A DNA stretch of 26,713 bases from Tannerella sp. (GTDB lineage: Bacteria; Bacteroidota; Bacteroidia; Bacteroidales; Tannerellaceae). The stretch lies in assembly GCA_031259505.1 (NCBI GenBank), contig JAIRLL010000268.1:1-26713 (forward strand). The letters run 5' to 3'. Shown here one piece after another: positions 1-8,211 of this stretch (position 1 is the stretch's first letter; each line of letters opens with the position of its first letter). The notes under the pieces were generated by a model, which did not search any database, was not told the DNA's origin, and worked only from the letters and a program-made list of their open reading frames with translations. Made by a program: the position numbers and the translations under genes.

Positions 1-1
1 C

Positions 2-982
2 GCCCGCCGCACGGTCGACTGGCAGGTAGACGCCGCCTTCCGCTACGCTCCGCTGAAAATCGGAAAACTTGACGTCTCGGCAGGCAACACGACCGCCGAC
101 TTCAATCGCGTCGACGGAAACCTGCGTCTTATCAACTCGCTGGCATCCCTCTTCTTTGCCGAAAATCCCATCCGTTTCTATCAGCGGAAATATGTGAGCG
201 CAATGAACCGCATCGACGCGGCAAACGGGCTGCAACTGGAGACCGGCATCGCCTTCGAAAAACGGACGGCGCTGGAAAACAATACATCGTACAGCTTTTT
301 CGGAAAAGAGCCTTCGCCCAATATTCCCGCCGGACAGACAGCGCCGATGCCTGCGCATACGGCCCTGCGCACCACCGTCCGGCTGCACTACACGCCGCGA
401 TACTACTACCGCATCCGCAACGGACGCAAATACTACGAATATTCGCATCATCCCGCCTTTATGCTCGAATACGGGAAAGGAATCCCCTCGGGCAGCGTCG
501 CATCGGCTTCGTATGACCGTCTGGAAGTCGGCATACGTCAGAAAATCGCGATAAATGCCTTCGACCGCTTCAATTATTCCGTAAACGCAGGGACGTTCCT
601 CTCTTCCGGCAGAATATATTTCCCCGACTTCAAACATTTCGAAACAAATGAACTGTGGATAACCGCATCGTCGCCGGACAACAGTTTCGCACTGCCGGAC
701 AACTACGCCTTTTCCACCTCCGAACGGTGGTTGCAGGCTCATGCCAGCTACAGTTCGATGTATCTGCTTTTCAAGAATCTGCCCTTCCTGCAAAACAGCC
801 TGTTCGAAGAGACGCTTCATGCGCGGCTGTTGTGGACGCCGGCAAACGACTACGTGGAAGCAGGCTATTCGGCAGGATTTGGCGATATCGTGCAGGCAGG
901 CGTTTTTGTCGGGTTCGACGGCTGGAAATACCGCGGCGTGGGAATCATGATCAGCTTGCCGCTGCTGAAGATGACGGAATGA
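2..982 (+). CDS. DUF5686 family outer-membrane protein, C-terminal part (5' end outside window)
   Basis: The reading frame is open from base 2 and ends at TGA 980-982, so about 326 C-terminal residues are visible. The internal ATG at 194 is not the real start, because in-frame coding continues upstream of it. The text resembles the end of DUF5686 proteins: a stretch with SLFFAENPIRFY followed by alternating aromatic and polar strands, ending in VGFDGWKYRGVGIMI. In complete family members an N-terminal carboxypeptidase-regulatory-like domain precedes a predicted outer-membrane beta-barrel. The barrel placement is family knowledge; the strand pattern here agrees with it. The substrate is unknown. 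It lies 25 bases upstream of kdsB on the same strand, so the two may be co-transcribed, and both concern the outer envelope. The family call is fairly secure; the function is not known. Confidence 0.75.
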   Translation, partial: ARRTVDWQVDAAFRYAPLKIGKLDVSAGNTTADFNRVDGNLRLINSLASLFFAENPIRFYQRKYVSAMNRIDAANGLQLETGIAFEKRTALENNTSYSFFGKEPSPNIPAGQTAPMPAHTALRTTVRLHYTPRYYYRIRNGRKYYEYSHHPAFMLEYGKGIPSGSVASASYDRLEVGIRQKIAINAFDRFNYSVNAGTFLSSGRIYFPDFKHFETNELWITASSPDNSFALPDNYAFSTSERWLQAHASYSSMYLLFKNLPFLQNSLFEETLHARLLWTPANDYVEAGYSAGFGDIVQAGVFVGFDGWKYRGVGIMISLPLLKMTE

Positions 983-1007
983 CAGAAGAATTTGTAAATA
1001 TACTTAT

Positions 1008-1784
1008 ATGAAGACAAGATTTCTTGGTATTATTCCGGCGCGATATGCGTCGACGCGTTTTCCCGGCAAGCCGCTGGTCGACATGCGCGGCAAGCCGATG
1101 ATACAGCGGGTATACGAGCAGGTACATTCGTCCGTCGACCGGCTTGTGGTAGCTACCGACGATGTGCGCATCGAGGCTGCTGTCAGGGCATTTGGCGGGC
1201 ATGTCGTCATGACGTCCGCCAGCCATCGCAGCGGGACGGAACGCTGCAGCGAAGCCTGCCGCAAAACAGACGGCCATTTCGACGTGGTGATGAACATACA
1301 GGGCGATGAACCCTTCGTCGGCCCTGCGCAAATCGAATTGCTGAAGGGTTGTTTCGACCAGCCCGACGTGCATATCGCCACACTGGTGAAACCGCTCGAC
1401 GCCGACGGCGATTTCGAAGCGACGCTCTTCAACCCGAACTCGCCCAAAGTCGTGCTGAACAGGCGCGGCGAAGCCCTCTATTTCAGCCGCTCGGTCGTCC
1501 CGTATGTCCGTGGAAAAGAATACACGACGTGGCTTTCCTCCCATACGTTTTACCGCCACATCGGACTGTATGCCTACCGGACGGCTGTGCTCGACGAGAT
1601 TGTCCGCCTGCCGCCTTCGCCGCTCGAACTGGCCGAAAACCTCGAACAACTGCGCTGGCTCGAACACGGATACAAAATAAAAACCGCCGTCACCCGCGAC
1701 GACACTATCGGCATCGATACTCCCGAAGACATGACGCGCGCGCTGGCCTTTCTCGATGCGCTTCCTCCCCTGAAAGAGGATTAG
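1008..1784 (+). CDS. kdsB: 3-deoxy-manno-octulosonate cytidylyltransferase (CMP-KDO synthetase)
   Basis: This enzyme couples CTP to KDO to give CMP-KDO, the activated sugar used for the inner core of lipopolysaccharide; it acts in the cytoplasm. At 258 residues it has the usual length for KdsB. The nucleotide-binding signature IIPARYASTRFPGKPL starts near residue 8, followed by MIQRVYEQV. The NIQGDEPF motif lies near residue 98, and the substrate-side region with YFSRSVVPY and HIGLYAYR comes later. The ATG at 1008 begins the standard MKTRFLGIIPAR start, so no alternative is needed. It follows the DUF5686 gene by 25 bases and converges on crcB, whose stop codon is only about 60 bases away. I see no convincing terminator in that gap. 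Confidence 0.96.
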   Translation: MKTRFLGIIPARYASTRFPGKPLVDMRGKPMIQRVYEQVHSSVDRLVVATDDVRIEAAVRAFGGHVVMTSASHRSGTERCSEACRKTDGHFDVVMNIQGDEPFVGPAQIELLKGCFDQPDVHIATLVKPLDADGDFEATLFNPNSPKVVLNRRGEALYFSRSVVPYVRGKEYTTWLSSHTFYRHIGLYAYRTAVLDEIVRLPPSPLELAENLEQLRWLEHGYKIKTAVTRDDTIGIDTPEDMTRALAFLDALPPLKED

Positions 1785-1843
1785 AGGCCTGAGACTTTAT
1801 CGGATACAGGCGCGACAATTCGCATCGCCGACCCGCGCGCAGC

Positions 1844-2215
1844 CTATATTTTCGAAACCTGCATCCCGAGCCACACGGCAAACAGACCGAGAAGTATGCT
1901 TGCGGCAATGTAGAGGATGGCCGTCGGGCTGTTGCCCGATTGAAACAGGTGCAGGTTTTCGGTCGAGAAGGTAGAAAAGGTCGTATATCCCCCGCAAAAA
2001 CCGGTGACGAACAGCGCGTACAGATCGGGATGATCCGACTGGCGGCCGAGCGTCCCCGCCAGCCATCCGATAGCGAAACATCCTGCAATGTTGACGATAC
2101 ACGTGGCCAGAGGGAACGCGCCGTGAAAATATTTGTTCGTCAGGACGGAAGTCAGATAGCGCAACACGCTACCCGCGCCGCCTCCGAATCCGATTAAAAC
2201 CAGCGTCCGTATCAT
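1844..2215 (-). CDS. crcB: Fluoride ion transporter CrcB/Fluc
   Basis: This small inner-membrane fluoride channel lowers cytoplasmic fluoride and works as a dual-topology dimer. The reading frame continues upstream to 2503, but the family-typical start is the ATG at 2215-2213, giving MIRTLVLIGFGGGAGS and 123 residues, the normal length. Four hydrophobic segments are visible. Conserved motifs include VNIAGCF near residue 41 and GFCGGYTTFSTFS near residues 72-84; the latter carries the two phenylalanines that line the fluoride path. The start codon overlaps the stop of the upstream acyl-CoA synthetase gene in an ATGA arrangement, which suggests translational coupling. I see no fluoride riboswitch, and none would be expected in a position embedded in coding sequence. 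Confidence 0.93.
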   Translation of the reverse strand: MIRTLVLIGFGGGAGSVLRYLTSVLTNKYFHGAFPLATCIVNIAGCFAIGWLAGTLGRQSDHPDLYALFVTGFCGGYTTFSTFSTENLHLFQSGNSPTAILYIAASILLGLFAVWLGMQVSKI

Positions 2216-4275
2216 TTTTCTATCCGTATTCTGGCATCTACGGCTATGATGCCTCTGTCTGTCGCCAGCAGGGGGTTGATGTCCAGTTCTTTTATTTCGA
2301 CGGCGAAACGGAGCAGCGCCGACAGGCGGACAATGATTCTGGCAAACTCGAACTTGTCGATGCCTTTCTGCCCGCGCGCGCCTTCGAACACTTTGTATCC
2401 TTTGAGCGAGTGCACCATCGACAGGGCTTCTTCGGTGGAGAGCGGCGCCAGTCCCGATGCGATGTCCTTGAATATCTCGACAAAGATGCCGCCCAGTCCG
2501 CACAGCACGATGTGCCCGAACAACGCTTCGTATTTTGCCCCGGCAAACAGTTCGACGCCCTTCAGCATCGGCTGAATCATGACGGCGACGACATCGGGGA
2601 TTTTCATCAGCCGGCGGAACTCCATCTCAAGGTGCTCTTCCGAACGGATGTTCAGCACAACGCCTCCGACGTCCGACTTGTGCACCGGCCCGACCACTTT
2701 TGCCACCACGGGATACTGCACTTTCGCCGCAAAGGCGCGAATGTCTTCCCATTCGGCGGAAACCGTTTCGTCCACCATCGGAATGTCGGCCGCCCTGAAC
2801 AGGTCGTGCACCGACCGGGTGGAGATATATCCCGATTCGGGAATGCTGTCGATGATTCTGCGGATTGCGGGCACATCCACATATTTCAGTTCAAGACTGT
2901 TGACCGGCGGCGAAGGTGTTTTCAGTATTTTTGTCAGCACGTCGGCCAGTCCGGCTTCGTCGCTGAAATTGACGTGTCCCTGCTTCACGAAAAAGTCGGT
3001 TTCTTCGCAGGCAGTGATGACGGACGGCAGGACGGGGAAGATGGGCTTCGTGCAGGTTTTCATTTTCCTGTCCAGCACATCGTATGCCTCGTACACGCTC
3101 GTCAGTCCGGGGCTGCCGAATATCACGGCGATGCCGTCGATGTTCTCGAACTTCGACTCGCAGCAGTCGATTGCCAGCGCCAGATGTTCGGGGCTGCCTG
3201 TTCCGAGTATGTCGATCGGGTTGCTGACCGACGAGCCGGGCAGGAGCCGGCTCCTGAGTTCTTCCGCTGCGGCCGTTCCCGAAAGCCGGGGTATTTCCAG
3301 CCCGCCTTTGGAAAGGGCGTCGGTGAGAATCACGGCAGGCCCTCCGGCATGGGTCACGATGGCTATGTTTTTCCCCTTAAGCTCTTTGAGCGTGAATACG
3401 GCGCCGGCCGTGGCCAACTCTTCGCGGCTGAAGCAGCGGACGACGCCGGCCTTGCGGAGTAACGCCTCGACGGCCAGATCGGGATTGGTCATGGCGCCCG
3501 TGTGCGACGAGGCGGCGCGGCAGCCCGATTCGGATACGCCCGACTTGATAGCAGCGATCCTGCATCCTTTCCGAATCAGCGAGCTTGTGTGTTCCAGCAG
3601 TTTGTCCGGGTCTCTGATGGCTTCCATGTAGAGCAGCTTGATTCGGGAATCGGTATCGGGATTGAAATGGATGTCCATGTATTCCAGCACATCCTCGACG
3701 GATATTTGCCCCGCATTGCCGACAGACCATACGGAATTGAAACGCAGTCCGCGCCGAATGGACGATTCCATGATGAAGATGGCCGTGCCTCCCGAACTGG
3801 AAATCATGTCGACGCCGGACGGACTCATCTCGGGAATGGGGAGGGTGAACAGGCTGTGATGGTAGCGATTGAGCAGTCCGATGCAATTCGGTCCCAGTAA
3901 TGCGGCGCCTGCGTCGGTGACGACCTTCACGATTTGCTGCTCGAGCAGGCGTCCTTCTTCGGATGTTTCGCCAAATCCGGCTGTGAACATGATGAAAGCT
4001 TTCACCTGTTTTTCCCTGGCTAACACAGTCACCGTTTCCAGACACGACGCGGCGGGAATCGAGATGATGGCCAAATCGGCAGAAGGAATCTCGCTTACAT
4101 GCCTGTAGCATCGTAACCCCTGCACCGATTCTTCTCTGGCGTTGACTACATACAAATCGCCGGTATATTTGCCGTTCAGCAAATTGCGGATGCAGTTGCC
4201 TCCCGGTTTGGACGTCCTGTTCGAACCGCCTACGACGACAATACTTTTCGGATTGATCAGTTCTTCGGTTATCAT
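2212..4275 (-). CDS. ADP-forming acyl-CoA synthetase (acetate-CoA ligase type), fused alpha-beta
   Basis: This cytoplasmic enzyme interconverts an acyl-CoA, ADP and phosphate with the free acid, ATP and CoA, conserving energy from acyl-CoA. The 687 residues follow the fused layout. A CoA-binding Rossmann domain comes first (VVVGGSNRTSKPGG near 13-26), followed by succinyl-CoA-ligase-like domains with MISSSGGTAIF near 157. The phospho-accepting histidine is H258 in SSHTGAM, with a partner glutamate E218 in YMEAIRD. A C-terminal ATP-grasp half has VVAKVVGPVHKSDVGG near residue 535. The actual acyl substrate (acetate, propionate or branched acids) cannot be read from the sequence. It sits 45 bases after mrp and overlaps crcB by 4 bases, so the four-gene minus-strand set is probably one operon. 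Family call strong, substrate open. Confidence 0.9.
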   Translation of the reverse strand: MITEELINPKSIVVVGGSNRTSKPGGNCIRNLLNGKYTGDLYVVNAREESVQGLRCYRHVSEIPSADLAIISIPAASCLETVTVLAREKQVKAFIMFTAGFGETSEEGRLLEQQIVKVVTDAGAALLGPNCIGLLNRYHHSLFTLPIPEMSPSGVDMISSSGGTAIFIMESSIRRGLRFNSVWSVGNAGQISVEDVLEYMDIHFNPDTDSRIKLLYMEAIRDPDKLLEHTSSLIRKGCRIAAIKSGVSESGCRAASSHTGAMTNPDLAVEALLRKAGVVRCFSREELATAGAVFTLKELKGKNIAIVTHAGGPAVILTDALSKGGLEIPRLSGTAAAEELRSRLLPGSSVSNPIDILGTGSPEHLALAIDCCESKFENIDGIAVIFGSPGLTSVYEAYDVLDRKMKTCTKPIFPVLPSVITACEETDFFVKQGHVNFSDEAGLADVLTKILKTPSPPVNSLELKYVDVPAIRRIIDSIPESGYISTRSVHDLFRAADIPMVDETVSAEWEDIRAFAAKVQYPVVAKVVGPVHKSDVGGVVLNIRSEEHLEMEFRRLMKIPDVVAVMIQPMLKGVELFAGAKYEALFGHIVLCGLGGIFVEIFKDIASGLAPLSTEEALSMVHSLKGYKVFEGARGQKGIDKFEFARIIVRLSALLRFAVEIKELDINPLLATDRGIIAVDARIRIEK

Positions 4276-4320
4276 AATTCAAATAAATGCTTAAATCCTA
4301 AGAAAATAATAGTCAGTTAA

Positions 4321-5436
4321 TTAATCATCTGCATTGACTTTCACCCGCCGGGTTGGCGCCAGATGCGCGTTGCGAAACGCTGTCTGTTCGACTACCTGCT
4401 TCGCCAGGGCGTGGAAGGCGGCGCCCGTGACGGTTTCGGGATGCAGGGCAGCCGGTTCGCCCCTGTCGCCGCTCTCGCAGATGCTTTGTACGATGGGTAT
4501 TTGTCCCAGCAGAGGAACATTCAGTTCGGCGGCAAGGCGTTTGCAGCCGTCCTTCCCGAAGATGTAATACCGGTTGTCCGGCAGTTCGGCAGGCGTAAAC
4601 CACGACATGTTTTCGACAAGACCGAGTACGGGGACACTGATTTTTTCGCTGGCAAACATGCTGATGGCTTTGCGGGCGTCGGCGAGCGCCACTTCCTGCG
4701 GCGTGCTGACGATGACTGCACCCGTGACGGCCAGCGTCTGCACCACTGTCAGGTGAATGTCGCTCGTTCCCGGCGGCAGGTCTACGAGGAAATAATCCAG
4801 CGTGCCCCAGTCGGCATCGCCGATCAACTGTTTCAGCGCGTTGCTCGCCATCGCACCGCGCCATACGACGGCATCGGTACGATTTACGAAGAACCCGATA
4901 GACAGCAGCTTGACGCCGTAGTTCGTGGCCGGGCGAATCAGTTCGCGGCCGTCGACGGTCTCTGCTTCCGGCCGGACGTCTTCGACGTGAAACATTTTGG
5001 GTTGCGACGGGCCGAAGATGTCGGCGTCGAGCAGTCCGACCCTGTATCCCATGCCGGCAAGCGCTACGGCGAGATTCGCCGTGACGGCGCTTTTCCCCAC
5101 ACCGCCTTTGCCGGAGGCTACGACGAGAATGTTTTTCACCTGCGGCAACAGCGCGTCCGGCTCTTTCGGCAGGGGCGACGACGCGAAGGCCGGCCTGATG
5201 TTTCCCCTGATGTCGACTTCGGGCGAGACGTATTTCAATACAGCCGCTTCCGCCGCCCTGACGACGGAATCGACGAAGGGGTCGTTCGGTTTGGCAAACA
5301 GGAGCGCGAACGAGACCTTGCGGCCTTCGATACGGATGTTGTCGTCGACCATGCCTGCTTCGACGATGTTTTTGTCCGTTCCCGGATAGCGCACCTTTGT
5401 CAGTGCGTCGAGTATAAGTTTCGGATACAGTTTCAT
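4321..5436 (-). CDS. mrp: Mrp/NBP35-family iron-sulfur cluster carrier ATPase
   Basis: This is a P-loop ATPase of the Mrp/ApbC group that holds and transfers Fe-S clusters to apoproteins in the cytoplasm. At 371 residues it has an N-terminal MIP18-like (DUF59) domain over roughly residues 1-85. The deviant Walker A GKGGVGKS is at residues 109-116, followed by LLDADIFGPSQPKMF and the switch region DLPPGTSDIHL. The C-terminal half carries VENMSWFTPAELP and FGKDGCKRLA, the usual Bacteroidales wording. I do not see the CxxC pair found near the C-terminus of many Mrp proteins, but Bacteroidales members commonly have this form. The gene starts 18 bases after the trmB stop, consistent with co-transcription. 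Confidence 0.92.
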   Translation of the reverse strand: MKLYPKLILDALTKVRYPGTDKNIVEAGMVDDNIRIEGRKVSFALLFAKPNDPFVDSVVRAAEAAVLKYVSPEVDIRGNIRPAFASSPLPKEPDALLPQVKNILVVASGKGGVGKSAVTANLAVALAGMGYRVGLLDADIFGPSQPKMFHVEDVRPEAETVDGRELIRPATNYGVKLLSIGFFVNRTDAVVWRGAMASNALKQLIGDADWGTLDYFLVDLPPGTSDIHLTVVQTLAVTGAVIVSTPQEVALADARKAISMFASEKISVPVLGLVENMSWFTPAELPDNRYYIFGKDGCKRLAAELNVPLLGQIPIVQSICESGDRGEPAALHPETVTGAAFHALAKQVVEQTAFRNAHLAPTRRVKVNADD

Positions 5437-5454
5437 ATTTTTCGATTCCTCCGT

Positions 5455-6228
5455 TTATTCTTTCATGACCGGCCGGACGGAACTGTCTGCGCTTCGCCGG
5501 CTGCGGTTGTAACTGCGGTACGGGTCGGGTGCAATTTCGATGCAGGGTTCGACGGGCGCGTCGCGCGGCTCGCAGACGAACTGCACGTATTTGATGCTCA
5601 ACCCGCGTTCTATCCACTGCTGTTCGTAGCCGGTGCGGATAGACAGAATCCCGTCCGCCAGGTTTGAATGATACAGGTCGTCCGTCTGCATGACGACGGG
5701 GTAGTGGCTGGCGCAAATCATTGCGCACGTGTAGGCGTACATGAATGGGCTGTCCGTCTTCAGGTGGATGCGTCCTCCGTCTGCAAGGATTTGACTGTAC
5801 AGACGCATGAAGCGCGTACCGGTGAGGCGTTTGTTGACCTTTTTCATCTGCGGGTCGGGGAAAGTGAGCCATATCTCCGACACCTCGCCGGGCGCGAAGA
5901 AGCGCGGGAGCAGTTCGATGCGGGTGCGCAGGAATGCCACGTTCGTCATTCCTGTCTCAAGCGATTCCTTTGCGCCCGTCCACATCCGCGAGCCTTTGAT
6001 GTCGATGCCGATGAAGTTCCTTTCGGGAAACAGCTTCCCCAGTTCGACCGTGTATTCGCCCCGTCCGCATCCCAGTTCGAGCGTGACCGGACGGTCGTTT
6101 CCGAAAACTTCCGCCTGCCACGCGCCCTTCAGCGGACAATCCCTGTCCTGCAGCGTAGCGTACGGATACTCGTACACGTGCGGAAAGCCCGCCATCTCTT
6201 CGAATTTTTTCAACTTGTTTTTTCCCAT
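5455..6228 (-). CDS. trmB: tRNA (guanine(46)-N7)-methyltransferase
   Basis: TrmB makes m7G at position 46 in the variable loop of tRNAs, using S-adenosylmethionine. The open frame reaches 6291, but the start at ATG 6228-6226 gives [18 protein letters not shown], the typical Bacteroidales beginning, and 257 residues. The SAM-binding motif [14 protein letters not shown] is followed by [12 protein letters not shown]. The catalytic and tRNA-facing motif is [11 protein letters not shown] followed by [10 protein letters not shown] promoter-like TATCTTTG ends only four bases before the ATG, so the transcript may start at or very near the start codon. It heads the set trmB-mrp-acyl-CoA synthetase-crcB. 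The C-terminal extension past the conserved domain is short and basic. Confidence 0.94.
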   Translation of the reverse strand: MGKNKLKKFEEMAGFPHVYEYPYATLQDRDCPLKGAWQAEVFGNDRPVTLELGCGRGEYTVELGKLFPERNFIGIDIKGSRMWTGAKESLETGMTNVAFLRTRIELLPRFFAPGEVSEIWLTFPDPQMKKVNKRLTGTRFMRLYSQILADGGRIHLKTDSPFMYAYTCAMICASHYPVVMQTDDLYHSNLADGILSIRTGYEQQWIERGLSIKYVQFVCEPRDAPVEPCIEIAPDPYRSYNRSRRSADSSVRPVMKE

Positions 6229-6232
6229 GCAG

Positions 6233-6240
6233 CAAAGATA
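6233..6240 (-). promoter_or_regulatory. Bacteroidota -7 element for trmB
   Basis: On the minus strand the bases read TATCTTTG, an exact match to the Bacteroidota -7 consensus TAnnTTTG. I find no good -33 TTTG at the expected 19-21 base spacing. Only four bases separate this box from the trmB ATG, so transcription would begin at about the A of the start codon. Confidence 0.5.
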
Positions 6241-6336
6241 ATTCAAAATTCGGAGATTCAGTTCGGGAGGTGTCTCAAAAACGGGCGCCAACTGGCAAAA
6301 TCCGGTATGGCAGCTTTTACACGTTTAATTGTTCGA

Positions 6337-6407
6337 ACTGTGATTTCAGATGATTTTGATGACTTGCGTGATGTTTTTTCAGTCATGCAAATCGGATAAA
6401 TCACAGT
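6337..6407. repeat. Imperfect intergenic stem-loop of TGATTT/GATGA type
   Basis: The first ten bases, ACTGTGATTT at 6337-6346, are the exact reverse complement of 6398-6407. After a short bulge, a further 13 base stretch pairs with about 11 matches (GATTTTGATGACT against the right arm). The left arm has loose nine-base periodicity (GATGATTTT, GATGACTTG, CGTGATGTT). The loop is roughly 6365-6380 and T-rich. It sits between the divergent genes trmB and the AAA ATPase. It is probably a dispersed palindromic element, but it could also serve as a regulatory structure. Confidence 0.5.
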
Positions 6408-6425
6408 CCGGCCGGAAATTTGTCG

Positions 6426-6433
6426 TATATTTG
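6426..6433 (+). promoter_or_regulatory. Bacteroidota -7 element for the AAA ATPase gene
   Basis: TATATTTG matches TAnnTTTG exactly and lies 26 bases before the ATG at 6460. No clear -33 TTTG is visible at 19-21 bases upstream. It supports 6460 as the translated start over the TTG at 6445. Confidence 0.45.
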
Positions 6434-6459
6434 CATGAAACTTATTGACAAAGCGCCGT

Positions 6460-8022
6460 ATGAAATCATTCAACACAACAGGTCCCTGCGACCCTCAACG
6501 ACATTATATGCTACCGCCTGAAGAGCGTCTGGCCGGAGCAGGATTAAGCCGTTATATTGACGAACAGCTCTACTGGGTGCTTCATGCGCCGCGGCAGACG
6601 GGGAAAACCACCTTCCTGATAAACTGGATGCGCGAACTCAACGCTACAGGCAAATATGCAGCCTGTTACGTGAGCGTGGAGCGGTGCCAGAGCATACCGG
6701 ATATTGAACGGGCAATACCTGCAGTATATGATGCAATTTGCCAAAGTGCGAGGATGGAAGATTTGCCTGAACCTGAAACGGCGGCAGTCAATCCGGCAAG
6801 TTTGCTGAGCGGAACGCTTGAAAACTGGGCAAAACTTGTCGCTCCCAAGCCTCTGATAGTACTCTTCGACGAAGTGGACGTGCTGACGGGCGAGGCAATA
6901 ATCAGTTTCCTGCGGCAGTTGCGCGGCGGCTTTGCAAGCCGCGGCGTGGGAAAATTCCCCGTATCCGTGGCGCTTGTCGGCATGCGCGACTTGAAGGATT
7001 ATATCACGCAAAGCAAGGACGGAGTGTCGCCGAATCCCGGCTCGCCGTTTAACATCAAAAAGGATTCCATTCTGTTAAAAAACTTCTCGGAGAAAGATGT
7101 AGCCAGGCTTTTTGTTCAGCGAACCGCCGAAACGGGACAGGAAATCACGCGGGAAGCGCTGGATTATGTCTGGGAACAGTCGCAGGGACAGCCGTGGATT
7201 GTCAACAACCTGTTTGACAGGGCGACAACAGGAGCGCTGGATTACAAAAGCACGGAGACGGTCGAATTAAAGCATGTTACCGAGGCGCGTCAGCAGATGG
7301 TCGAAGCGCGTGAAACGCATCTGGATTCGCTGGTTTACCGGATGCAGGACGCGGCGGTAAAGCCAGTCATCGAGACGGTCATTTCGGGCGAAATGAACAT
7401 GGATCTGAACCTCGACAGTCCTGGCGTGCAGCAGGCGATGGATCTGGGATTAGTGACGTATGACACGGAGAAAGGGCTGACGATCTCCAATCCCGTATAT
7501 ACGGAAATTCTTACGCGGGTTGTCAACTCGAGCATGCAGATCATGATGCCGCCCCCGTCCAACTTCAAATGGCAGAAACCTGACGGCAGCTTGGACATGG
7601 ACAGTCTGCTGAAGGAATTTCAGAAGTTCTGGCGCAGATATTCCGAACTGTGGGAATCCAAATCGGACTATACGGAAGCGTTCCCGCATTTGCTGTTACT
7701 GGCGTTCATGCAGCGGCTTCTCAATGGCGGCGGACACATTGACCGTGAAGTGGGCGCCGGCCGCGGGCGGATGGATTTGTTTGTGGAATACGGGGACTAC
7801 CGCTGCGTTGTCGAGATAAAAATCCTGCATGACTACGACAGTTACAGATCACTTCTTGCCGAGGCGATTGAACAGACCCTCCGTTACCGCGACCGTTTCG
7901 ATAAAGGCATACCCGCCTACCTGCTCGTCTTCGACCGCCGCAGCGAAAGCAAAAAAGCGACCTGGGAAGAACGCATCACCTGGACTGAAAACGTGGAAGG
8001 GGTTACGGTGGCAGGGCTGTAA
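6460..8022 (+). CDS. Stand-alone AAA ATPase with C-terminal PD-(D/E)XK nuclease-like domain
   Basis: This is a 520-residue protein of a Bacteroidota-enriched ATPase family with no settled function. I chose the ATG at 6460 because it gives MKSFNTTGPCDPQRHY, the wording seen in relatives; an upstream in-frame TTG at 6445 is less likely. The Walker A region APRQTGKTTF contains K49 and the Walker B LIVLFDEVD contains D137-E138. The middle part (FNIKKDSILLKNF, then EQSQGQPWIVNNLFDRA) resembles the lid and winged-helix segments of AAA ATPases of the STAND-like type. The C-terminal part shows a PD-(D/E)XK core: D439 in GRMDLFVEYGD, then E452 and K454 in VVEIKI. It is monocistronic with its own promoter. 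A role in defence or in a selfish element is only a guess from the domain pairing. Confidence 0.82.
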   Translation: MKSFNTTGPCDPQRHYMLPPEERLAGAGLSRYIDEQLYWVLHAPRQTGKTTFLINWMRELNATGKYAACYVSVERCQSIPDIERAIPAVYDAICQSARMEDLPEPETAAVNPASLLSGTLENWAKLVAPKPLIVLFDEVDVLTGEAIISFLRQLRGGFASRGVGKFPVSVALVGMRDLKDYITQSKDGVSPNPGSPFNIKKDSILLKNFSEKDVARLFVQRTAETGQEITREALDYVWEQSQGQPWIVNNLFDRATTGALDYKSTETVELKHVTEARQQMVEARETHLDSLVYRMQDAAVKPVIETVISGEMNMDLNLDSPGVQQAMDLGLVTYDTEKGLTISNPVYTEILTRVVNSSMQIMMPPPSNFKWQKPDGSLDMDSLLKEFQKFWRRYSELWESKSDYTEAFPHLLLLAFMQRLLNGGGHIDREVGAGRGRMDLFVEYGDYRCVVEIKILHDYDSYRSLLAEAIEQTLRYRDRFDKGIPAYLLVFDRRSESKKATWEERITWTENVEGVTVAGL

Positions 8023-8029
8023 AACAGCC
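8015..8029 (+). terminator. Perfect short hairpin spanning the ATPase stop codon
   Basis: GGCTGT, AAA, ACAGCC form a six-base perfect stem with a three-base loop that includes the TAA stop at 8020-8022. No T-run follows at once, so it is a weak terminator candidate. It may instead act in mRNA stability. Confidence 0.3.
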
Positions 8030-8031
8030 GT

Positions 8032-8116
8032 CCGGATTGCTTCACTTCGCTCGCAGTTTTTGCGACAGCCTCATTCACAGACTGCACCTGCGGCGCAGCA
8101 TAGCGCGACAATCCGG
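8032..8116. repeat. Intergenic element with CCGGATTG inverted ends
   Basis: CCGGATTG at 8032-8039 is the exact inverse complement of CAATCCGG at 8109-8116. Inside lies CGCA-GTTTT-TGCG at 8052-8064. The left part (GATTGCTTCACTTCGCTCGC) resembles the GCGAGCGAAGCGAAGCAATC type of small dispersed repeat found in many bacteria, which is recall and not a search result. It fills most of the 189-base gap before the phosphoesterase gene. Confidence 0.4.
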
Positions 8117-8152
8117 TTTGCCGAACGTAACAGAAAAATAGATTTTCCGTAG

Positions 8153-8182
8153 CTGTCCGGTAACATCCGGTCTTTATTTTTG
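8153..8182 (+). promoter_or_regulatory. Promoter of the phosphoesterase gene
   Basis: TATTTTTG at 8175-8182 matches TAnnTTTG. A near -33 element, CTG at 8153-8155 (consensus TTG), lies 19 bases upstream. The translated start follows 29 bases after the -7 box. Confidence 0.45.
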
Positions 8183-8211
8183 TGCCGTTAAACAATTAAA
8201 TTTTTAGACAG

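Noticed and set aside
4325..5872. A 515-codon minus-strand open frame over mrp and trmB
   Set aside because: Very Arg-rich text typical of an out-of-frame shadow in GC-rich coding DNA; it runs across two well-supported genes.
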